Below, one piece after another: positions 33,011 through 38,776 of a stretch of 38,776 nucleotides of DNA (position 1 is the first letter of the stretch; each line of letters opens with the position of its first letter). This DNA comes from an uncultured Eubacterium sp. (GTDB taxonomy: Bacteria > Bacillota > Clostridia > Lachnospirales > Lachnospiraceae), in NCBI GenBank assembly GCA_910580075.1, contig CAJTVR010000037.1:1-38776 (forward strand). The letters run 5' to 3'. The translations under genes and the position numbers were made by a program. The notes under the pieces are model-generated. The model was not told the origin of the DNA and searched no databases. It was given only the letters and a program-made list of their open reading frames with translations.

Positions 33011-33182
33011 ATCTACCTGCTTTCCTGTTATTTATCATATTTTATTTCTTCAGGTCTTTGTCTGTCAGATTTATCGTCTGCGTCTGCTGCGGATGATTTT
33101 ATACTGCTAAATTTATTACTAAAATTTTTTCCGGTAATTTGGGTCTGGTAATTCTTTATAGCTATTTATATATTGGATCATT

Positions 33183-33256
33183 TCTAACTTCTATTTTTAG
33201 AAACTTCTATTCAAAAACTTCTATTTCAGAAACTTCTATTCAGAAATTTCTACTTA
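33183..33256. repeat. Short AT-rich tandem repeat, about five 15-base units
   Basis: Five degenerate units built on AACTTCTATT are spaced 13-16 bases apart, next to the stop codon of the LacI-family gene. The overlap TAGAAACTTCTA is self-complementary, so units can form small hairpins. Non-coding. The rest of 33011-33249 shows a TATAAA-like box near 33100 but no convincing -35. Confidence 0.65.
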
Positions 33257-34635
33257 GTAGATTCCCGTAACGTCACTTCATAGGAAAGTTTTGTCAGCCG
33301 CGGCACCTCTTCTCCTCGTATCTGATGCAGCAGCATTCTGCAGGCTTCCCGTCCCAGCTCTTCTGTATGAAACTGAATCGCTGTGATCCCGGTCTTTGCA
33401 GAAGCTAACAGCTGGCTGTCATGAAAGGACGCCAGTTTCATTTCCTGCGGAATGCGCACATGTTTTTCTTCCAGTTCCCTTAACACATGGCTGGTGAGAA
33501 AATCATCCGCTCCGATAATGCAGTGAGCGCCCCGCATCAGTATCGTATCTGCAGCCCTGGCCGCCGAAAGCGGAGAAAGCACATCGGTAAAGATCAGAGA
33601 CTTATCCGGCGTTATGCCCCGCGCTCTGTGCGCTTTGTAAAACCCTTCCATCCGCTTTTGATTAATGACATAGTTCATATTTCCAGCTACAGCCGCAATT
33701 TTTTTCACGCCTTTCATCAAAAGAATGTTCGTCAGCTCATAGCACGCCTCTTCGTAGTCATTATCTGCCTGATAGATTTCCGGATCGTCGGATATTCCAA
33801 CTGCCGCAAAGGGAATTCCGCTGTTTTTAAGCATCTCCATCGGCTTTTCATCCTGCAGGGTACGGATTAAAATCAGCCCGTCTGCCTTGCGTTTTTCAAT
33901 CACACGCGTCAGCCTGGACAAATCATTCGTATCTACAAGTATCATAATTACATCATAGTCTTCCGAATCTGCTATCTCACTGATTCCCTTCAGCGCCTTC
34001 GGAAAATACGGCCGGTCTGAAGCAAACAGGTCTGCCGGCAGAACAACTCCGATATTACAGGTTCCGCTTTTTGACCGTCTTCTTCTTCTTTCAGCAGGTT
34101 TCGACACCGTTTGTTTTGGTTTTGCATGCCAGGCTGCTTCATATCCCGATAGAGGCTGGCCGGCATGCGCCGGGCTGCCCGGTATCTGCTCCCCCGCCTG
34201 ATTCTGGCCAGACTGTACCAGCGCTGCCAAAACCTCTCCTGCAATATCTGACACCTGCCCCTGGGCTGCCTGGCCAGTCACTCTCCGGGCTGCCTGGTTC
34301 TGGCCAGACTGTACCAGCGCTGCCAGAGCCTCTCCCGAGATGTCTGGCACCTGCATCTGGGCTGCCGCTGACTGAACCTGGCCGGAATGCGCCGGGCTGG
34401 CTGGCACCTGTTCCCGGACTGGCTGACCGTCCGGAACTAAAGTATCTGATTTGTGCTCTAAAGATTCCTCTGCTGCCTGGTTTTTATGCTGTTCGATATA
34501 ATTTAAAACCCGCTCTCTTGTCTTCTTTCCAATACGTCCTTTGCCTGACACAGACCTTGATACTGTTGTTTTCGATACGCCAAGTTCCCTTGCCACATCT
34601 TCCATCGTCAGTTTTTTCATGCCTGGTTCCTGCAT
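33250..34635 (-). CDS. LacI-family regulator with expanded repetitive linker
   Basis: 461 residues from the ATG at 34635 (GGGAGAG seven bases upstream); Met6 (34620) is also possible. LacI HTH at about 9-50 (MEDVARELGVSKTTVSRSVSGKG in part), and a periplasmic-binding-protein-like sensor from about 192 (CNIGVVLPADLF) to the end. Between them, where LacI proteins have a short hinge of about 15-20 residues, lie about 135 residues rich in Gln, Ala, Ser, Gly, Pro, including two tandem 32-residue units sharing LAALVQSGQNQA. A basic ERRRRRSKSG stretch precedes the sensor. The usual hinge helix motif is not seen. DNA binding may therefore not be coupled to ligand in the normal way. Confidence 0.88.
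   Translation of the reverse strand: MQEPGMKKLTMEDVARELGVSKTTVSRSVSGKGRIGKKTRERVLNYIEQHKNQAAEESLEHKSDTLVPDGQPVREQVPASPAHSGQVQSAAAQMQVPDISGEALAALVQSGQNQAARRVTGQAAQGQVSDIAGEVLAALVQSGQNQAGEQIPGSPAHAGQPLSGYEAAWHAKPKQTVSKPAERRRRRSKSGTCNIGVVLPADLFASDRPYFPKALKGISEIADSEDYDVIMILVDTNDLSRLTRVIEKRKADGLILIRTLQDEKPMEMLKNSGIPFAAVGISDDPEIYQADNDYEEACYELTNILLMKGVKKIAAVAGNMNYVINQKRMEGFYKAHRARGITPDKSLIFTDVLSPLSAARAADTILMRGAHCIIGADDFLTSHVLRELEEKHVRIPQEMKLASFHDSQLLASAKTGITAIQFHTEELGREACRMLLHQIRGEEVPRLTKLSYEVTLRESTK
34159..34350 (-). repeat. 96-bp in-frame tandem duplication in the LacI linker
   Basis: Two copies of a 96-base unit. A block of about 26 bases starting TTCTGGCCAGACTG is identical at 34202 and 34298. 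The period is 32 codons, so frame is kept. Divergence elsewhere in the unit shows that the duplication is not brand new. Confidence 0.85.
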
Positions 34636-34709
34636 CTTGCCACTCTCCCTGTTTCTTCTGCGGACTTTTTGAAATATCCGTAACTGTTCAGACAAGCTGA
34701 CCTGCTGCA

Positions 34710-34796
34710 TGCAAAAATTCGTGATTATTACTTTGCAATGGAATTTTTGCACTCCTAAATCATGATCTTACTGTCTTTGCAGCGGCGTGCAAAGAC
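34710..34796. promoter_or_regulatory. Paired inverted repeats with TTTGCA half-sites
   Basis: IR1: TGCAAAAATTC (34710-34720) and GAATTTTTGCA (34741-34751), 20-base spacer. IR2: GTCTTTGCA (34773-34781) and TGCAAAGAC (34788-34796), 6-base spacer. A fifth CTTTGCA lies inside IR1. Half-sites of this type suit a LacI-family protein, so autoregulation is plausible. The gap 34636-34869 has no gene. Confidence 0.5.
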
Positions 34797-34869
34797 CTGT
34801 CTGAACGGACACAAATATTCATCCAGTCCCGTTTCTTCTGCTGCTTTCTGTCTGTTCCTCAAAAAACCC

Positions 34870-35787
34870 TTACCACCCTGCACAGATGATAAGCACCGGA
34901 ACAGTAAATACACAGAGCACTGTTGTTAATATAATCGCAGCGCTGCAGGATGTTACGTCCATCCCTTTCTGATTCCCCAGAATTAACGGCATATTACCAA
35001 TCGGCATCCCAAACATTACCATGCATACAGGCAGCAGAGTTTCATCATTCGCTGCCAGTTTTAACAAAGGCAGCATCAAAAGCGGAAGTATCAAAAGTTT
35101 CACTACCGAAAAAATATACAGTCCCGGCTGTCCGAAAACCTTTTTCAAGTCCGAATTTGCCAGTGCAAATCCTACTGCCATCAGCGCTACAGGCGACGTT
35201 ACATTACCAAGATAAGTCACAGCTGTAATAATAAAATCCGGCAGCTGGATTTCAAAAACAATAACTGCCATAGCTGCCAGCCCAAATATTGTACCGGGAT
35301 TGATCATCGATTTTAATGATGCAGGAGAAAAGCGCCCCTCCATCAGCGCAATGCCATACGTATAAAATACAAATGTATAAACAAGCATGAACTCCGTGAC
35401 ATAGACCACATATTCTGCGCCAAAAATACTTGAAATGACTGGAATCCCAATAAATCCTACATTTGAAAACACAAACATCAGCTGATAGATTTTCCTCTGC
35501 TCCCTGTCCTTCTCAAAAAATGGTGAGAGCAGCATACCTGCAATAATAAAAAATACAAACATTCCGGCTGCAATCAGACCGACCACTGCCATCGTATCCA
35601 GCGGAATCTGTCCGACAGCATTTGCTGAACTGGCCAGAACGAGCAGCGGGTTAAAAACATTGACAATCATACCCGACATCTGATTATTGGTATGCTCGTC
35701 CAGCATGTCTGTTTTCGCCGCTAAATATCCGGCTCCGATCATAATAAGCAGTGCTAACATTTGAAAAAAAACTGTAAAAAACGTCAT
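34870..35787 (-). CDS. AEC family transporter (auxin efflux carrier type)
   Basis: 305 residues, about 10 TM segments in two halves, typical of the AEC/MdcF family that carries organic acids and other small anions. Seen: the N-terminal MIGAGYLAAKTDMLDEHTNNQMS and the PIGNMPLILGNQKG segment near the end. AAGAAGAG precedes the ATG. Own promoter upstream. Located between the GH2 glycosidase and LacI-type genes. Substrate unknown. Confidence 0.9.
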   Translation of the reverse strand: MTFFTVFFQMLALLIMIGAGYLAAKTDMLDEHTNNQMSGMIVNVFNPLLVLASSANAVGQIPLDTMAVVGLIAAGMFVFFIIAGMLLSPFFEKDREQRKIYQLMFVFSNVGFIGIPVISSIFGAEYVVYVTEFMLVYTFVFYTYGIALMEGRFSPASLKSMINPGTIFGLAAMAVIVFEIQLPDFIITAVTYLGNVTSPVALMAVGFALANSDLKKVFGQPGLYIFSVVKLLILPLLMLPLLKLAANDETLLPVCMVMFGMPIGNMPLILGNQKGMDVTSCSAAIILTTVLCVFTVPVLIICAGW

Positions 35788-35833
35788 GGTTATCTCTTCT
35801 TTCTTAAACTAAATGATTTATAAAACATATTCC

Positions 35834-35862
35834 ATTATATATGATAACCATAAAAGCTGCAA
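35834..35862 (-). promoter_or_regulatory. Promoter of the AEC transporter gene
   Basis: Minus strand: TTGCAG (35857-35862), 17-base spacer, perfect TATAAT (35834-35839). Confidence 0.6.
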
Positions 35863-35973
35863 TCTAATTATGCATCTTAGCCGCCACAGATGCGTAATTG
35901 TGAACCGGATGGCATGTATTTACAGTATTGTCCGAAACGTATACTTTACTAACAAATACTGCAGCTGCCTGGA

Positions 35974-37914
35974 TTACACCCAGTTTGCACTCTTTGAATG
36001 TTTATTTTCCAGTTTATAGCTCTTTGGATGCTTCTTCCAGCGAAATACTGCCGAATCTGTAACCGTCCCCTGAGCTGTTTCAGCGCTGGCTTTAATTTTT
36101 GTATCCGAGTTTTTATCCAGATTTACCGTAAATGTAAAGACTTTGTCTCCCTGCTTTTTCTCTAACAGCTTCCCATTACGATACAGCGAAACTTCCGGCA
36201 GACTGGAATATACTTTCACTGTAATCTGCTTCCTGCTGCGTTCCCGAAAACGTTTGCTGCAGATATGCACCACCGGCTCAGTGCTCCAGTATGCCTGATA
36301 GAGGTAAAAACTGTCTTTTTTTGTTTTACGGTCAAACGTAACAAGCCCTTTATGGTTCATTCCCGGCTCACCGCCCTGGTCTCTGGCATCTGCTGCAAAA
36401 TCAAACATATTCCACACGTGCGTCGCCCAGATAAACGGATATTTTGCAAAGCATCTGAGCATATATTCATGGTAAACAGCCTGGTATTCTTCGGTATGGT
36501 CTCCCCTTTGGGGGTTCTCGCTGTGAAGGCCCGGCATTCCTTCCGCGCCATATTCCGAATAGCCGATACACCGTTTTGGATAGCATAAATGAAACAGACG
36601 GAAAAACAAATCATTCAAAAAAAGGCCCGGCACATACCATCCCAGATACAGATTGTAACTGACAATATCTGTGATGTGTACAACTTTTGAAAACGGGCTG
36701 CACATCGCATAGCACGCAAGCGTCGTTACCCTTTCAGGGTCCATGTTGTGGCACAGCTCATTGAGTACACGATGATTGTCTAACATGTCTTTTTTATTTT
36801 TTGTAGAAATCGTAATCTCATTCGAAATCCCCCATGTCACAATGCATGGATGATTATAATTTTGTACAATCAGTTCTTTCATCTGGTTTATAGTATTTTC
36901 GCGCCCGTCTGGCATATGCTGCGAAATATAAGGGATTTCCGCCCATACAATCATGCCGTAGTAATCGCACAGATTATAAAAATACTGGTCATGCTGATAA
37001 TGCGCAAGGCGGACTGTGTTTGCTCCTATTTCACGTATCAGCCGCATATCTTCGTCGTGATGTTCTTTTAAAAGTGCGTTTCCAATACCTTTCCGATCCT
37101 GATGTCTGGATACGCCATGGAGCGGATAGCGCCTGCCATTTAAAATAAATCCCTTCTTCGCATCCACCCGGAATGTCCGGACCCCAAACTTAGTACATAC
37201 TTCATCCTGCAGTATGCCGTCTTTGATAAGCTGTGCTTTTGCTGTATACAGATAAGGATCCCTGATACCGTTCCACAGATGCACATTTAAAATGGCAAGC
37301 GTGAGATCTGTCCCGTTTCCGCTGGCCACACACTGCTCCTTTGCATCATAAAGACTGACATGTACCTGTGCACCGGGCACTTTATGATAGCACTGCACCC
37401 GGACCAATCCGTCTTTTCCTTTTACCTGCGGCGTTATTTTAATTCCTTCCCCGCCAAAATAATCCAGCTCAAAATGATTCCTCGGAACAATACGCAGCAG
37501 CACATCCCGGTAAATACCTCCATAAAACGTAAAATCTGCTTTCTGCGGATAGACTCTGGTGCCGGCACTGTTATCTGCTCTTACAGTCAGTCTGTTTTCA
37601 TCCTTTAAAAGGGTTGTAATATCTGCCCGGAATGTCGAATATCCTCCGTCATGGCTCATGGCTTTGCGGCCATTGACTTCTACATACGCAGAAGCATTGA
37701 CTCCCTGGAATTCCAGATATACACACTGTGTCTGTTCTGCATAAACAGGTTTCGGAAACACGGTTTCATAAACGCAGGTTCCGCGGTAATAGTCATTTCC
37801 GCCATCCTGGCCGTCTGCGGCATTCCAGGTATGGGGCAGATTTATCTGAATCGTTGTTCCATCCGGGGCGGTGAAGCGCCAGTTTTGTTTTAGTGCTGCT
37901 TGTTTTCTTAACAT
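35974..37914 (-). CDS. Glycoside hydrolase family 2 (beta-galactosidase/glucuronidase type)
   Basis: 646 residues. Jelly-roll sugar-binding domain (about 1-145), immunoglobulin-like domain (about 150-248), TIM barrel (about 250-545) with acid/base Glu366 (GISNEI) and probable nucleophile Glu454 (GYSEYGAEG), then a C-terminal beta domain. No signal peptide, so it acts in the cytosol on imported sugars. Shorter than LacZ and lacking its large C-terminal domain. AAGGAAG is 13 bases before the ATG, a rather long spacing. Likely beta-galactosidase, but beta-glucuronidase cannot be excluded from motifs alone. Confidence 0.9.
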   Translation of the reverse strand: MLRKQAALKQNWRFTAPDGTTIQINLPHTWNAADGQDGGNDYYRGTCVYETVFPKPVYAEQTQCVYLEFQGVNASAYVEVNGRKAMSHDGGYSTFRADITTLLKDENRLTVRADNSAGTRVYPQKADFTFYGGIYRDVLLRIVPRNHFELDYFGGEGIKITPQVKGKDGLVRVQCYHKVPGAQVHVSLYDAKEQCVASGNGTDLTLAILNVHLWNGIRDPYLYTAKAQLIKDGILQDEVCTKFGVRTFRVDAKKGFILNGRRYPLHGVSRHQDRKGIGNALLKEHHDEDMRLIREIGANTVRLAHYQHDQYFYNLCDYYGMIVWAEIPYISQHMPDGRENTINQMKELIVQNYNHPCIVTWGISNEITISTKNKKDMLDNHRVLNELCHNMDPERVTTLACYAMCSPFSKVVHITDIVSYNLYLGWYVPGLFLNDLFFRLFHLCYPKRCIGYSEYGAEGMPGLHSENPQRGDHTEEYQAVYHEYMLRCFAKYPFIWATHVWNMFDFAADARDQGGEPGMNHKGLVTFDRKTKKDSFYLYQAYWSTEPVVHICSKRFRERSRKQITVKVYSSLPEVSLYRNGKLLEKKQGDKVFTFTVNLDKNSDTKIKASAETAQGTVTDSAVFRWKKHPKSYKLENKHSKSANWV

Positions 37915-37993
37915 TTTTGCTGATTTTCTTCCTTTTAATTTTATAGTCTGGCTGAAGGTGAGGGGGAATGGCCTCTCGGACGCTGGACAGAAA

Positions 37994-38046
37994 GAGCCGC
38001 CGGACCGGGGCAGACAGCACAGGCGGCTGCCCCGGTCCGGCGGCTC
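37994..38046. terminator. Very GC-rich 20-bp perfect hairpin
   Basis: Perfect 20-bp inverted repeat (37994-38013 with 38027-38046, 13-base loop), far more stable than needed for termination. T runs are short on both sides. It lies 80 bases upstream of the GH2 gene and downstream of no plus-strand gene. It may insulate the GH2 gene from the repeat region, or be part of its leader. Confidence 0.5.
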
Positions 38047-38085
38047 CTTCTATCCAGCTGGTTTTGCTCTGCTTTATGTCAGCTG

Positions 38086-38340
38086 GCTGTTTCTGACAGA
38101 TTTTAACTGATGAAGCTCTTTCTCTGCTTTTTGCTAGTTAGCTGTTTCTGGCGTACTTTTACGGATGAAGCTGTGCACCGCTTTTGCCGCTTAGCTGTTT
38201 CTGGCGCTTTTTTGCGGTTGAAGCTGTGCACTGCTTTTGCTGCTTAGCTGTTTCTGGCGCTTTTTTACGGTTGAAGCTGTGCACTGCTTTTGCTGCTTAG
38301 CTGTTTCTGGCGCTTTTTATCTGATGCAGCTCTTTTACTG
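38086..38340. repeat. 53-bp tandem repeat (minisatellite), about five copies
   Basis: GCTGTTTCTG recurs at 38086, 38141, 38194, 38247 and 38300, spacings 55, 53, 53 and 53. The unit continues GGCGCTTTTTTACGG, then TTGAAGCTGTGCACTGC and TTTTGCTGCTTA. Copies 3 and 4 are nearly identical and outer copies are degenerate. The period is not a multiple of three and there is no reading frame across it, so it is non-coding. Confidence 0.85.
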
Positions 38341-38400
38341 CTTCGCTGTACGCAAACGGAACGGCAAAATACACTGCTGCAAAAAGAGGCTCTGGTATTC

Positions 38401-38429
38401 TTTACACCTGTCACTCTCTTTGTTATAAT
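38401..38429 (+). promoter_or_regulatory. Promoter of the window-end gene
   Basis: TTTACA (38401-38406), 17-base spacer, perfect TATAAT (38424-38429). Predicted start near 38436, leader about 76 bases. Confidence 0.82.
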
Positions 38430-38511
38430 CTTATATTAGAATATACAAAAAAGTAACTCCTATACAAATGCCGCAAAAAATAAAATTTTTTATTATATCA
38501 CAGGAGGCAGC

Positions 38512-38776
38512 ATGATTTCTATTGTTACAAAAACGAAAGGTGCCGTTGACCGGAACTCTGTCATGTCGATCAGCCAGACACGTTCCCAGAAGGCATTTAC
38601 TTCACAAGATATTACTGCGCTGAATCAGTCTTATACACACAAAGACACGCACGCGTCTGCTGCACGTCCTTTGAGAAGCACACCAGCTGCAAGGCCGCCT
38701 GTGCGCCAGCCGGAACGGTCTGCTGTGCGTCAGCCGGTACAGTCCGCCGTGCGCCAGCCGGAACGGTCCGCTGTGC
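38512..38776 (+). CDS. Partial gene: protein with VRQPERSA octapeptide repeats
   Basis: Open to the window end (88 codons seen). ATG with AGGAGG four bases upstream. The first 50 residues are polar (MISIVTKTKGAVDRNS at the start), with no signal peptide. Then a Pro/Arg/Gln-rich part begins, with an eight-residue unit (VRQPERSA, VRQPVQSA, VRQPERSA) repeated at a 24-base period. Family not recognised; the repeats predict a disordered or extended linker. The 3' end lies outside the window. Confidence 0.75.
   Translation, partial: MISIVTKTKGAVDRNSVMSISQTRSQKAFTSQDITALNQSYTHKDTHASAARPLRSTPAARPPVRQPERSAVRQPVQSAVRQPERSAV

Noticed and set aside
38086..38340. Possible CRISPR array
   Set aside because: Period of 53 is uniform but the whole unit repeats; there are no unique spacers between short conserved repeats and no cas genes.

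Overview
The window looks like chromosomal DNA of an anaerobic Firmicute, most likely a member of the Lachnospiraceae (Clostridia). Most of it has moderate GC, strong AGGAGG-type ribosome binding sites, sigma-A type promoters with 17-bp spacers, and clostridial-looking genes (rpsO-pnp, DegV, MATE, NlpC/P60, a beta-glucoside PTS). Species was not determined. Nearly all genes are on the minus strand.

Layout. (1) 1-3000 is a visibly AT-rich accessory island. It holds two ImmA/IrrE-type zinc metallopeptidases, one translationally coupled to a two-TM membrane protein, then two small phage-like ORFs. It ends where a D-alanyl-D-alanine carboxypeptidase gene has lost its 5' half (pseudogene 3006-3797). 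(2) 3909-6473: cardiolipin synthase and a cytosolic-type subtilase. (3) 6523-18967: one long chemosensory operon of 11 genes, running from a consensus promoter at 18939-18967 to a terminator at 6523-6564. Order: RR-HD-GYP, PAS histidine kinase, RR-degenerate HD, CheR, CheB, CheY-like receiver, CheA, CheW, two MCPs, HPt. No flagellar genes are in view. (4) 19239-21083: YbaK/ProX-type editing protein and DegV on the plus strand, closed by a bidirectional terminator. (5) 21107-26751: secreted peptidoglycan-binding protein, MATE exporter, fructosamine-kinase-like protein, pnp and rpsO. (6) 26814-28090: NlpC/P60 hydrolase behind a consensus promoter and a WalR-like box. (7) 28119-28420: a large non-coding inverted-repeat element. 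(8) 28446-37914: sugar-use cluster with 6-phospho-beta-glucosidase, beta-glucoside PTS, RpiR regulator, a LacI-family regulator with an abnormal repetitive linker, AEC transporter and a GH2 glycosidase. (9) 37915-38776: GC-rich hairpin, a 53-bp minisatellite, a consensus promoter and the start of a gene encoding octapeptide repeats, cut by the window end.

How genes work together. The MCPs feed CheA/CheW, CheR/CheB adapt the MCPs, and the receivers, HPt protein and two HD-domain response regulators offer several phosphoryl outputs. This suggests control of something other than, or in addition to, flagellar rotation. In the sugar cluster, BglP would import and phosphorylate beta-glucosides, BglA would cleave the 6-phosphate product, and RpiR is the natural regulator. 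The GH2 enzyme and AEC carrier sit next to the LacI-type regulator. No complete, clearly recognisable new system is proven. The best candidates for something undescribed are the metallopeptidase/membrane-protein island, the structured element at 28119-28420, the expanded LacI linker and the chemosensory operon with its degenerate HD output.
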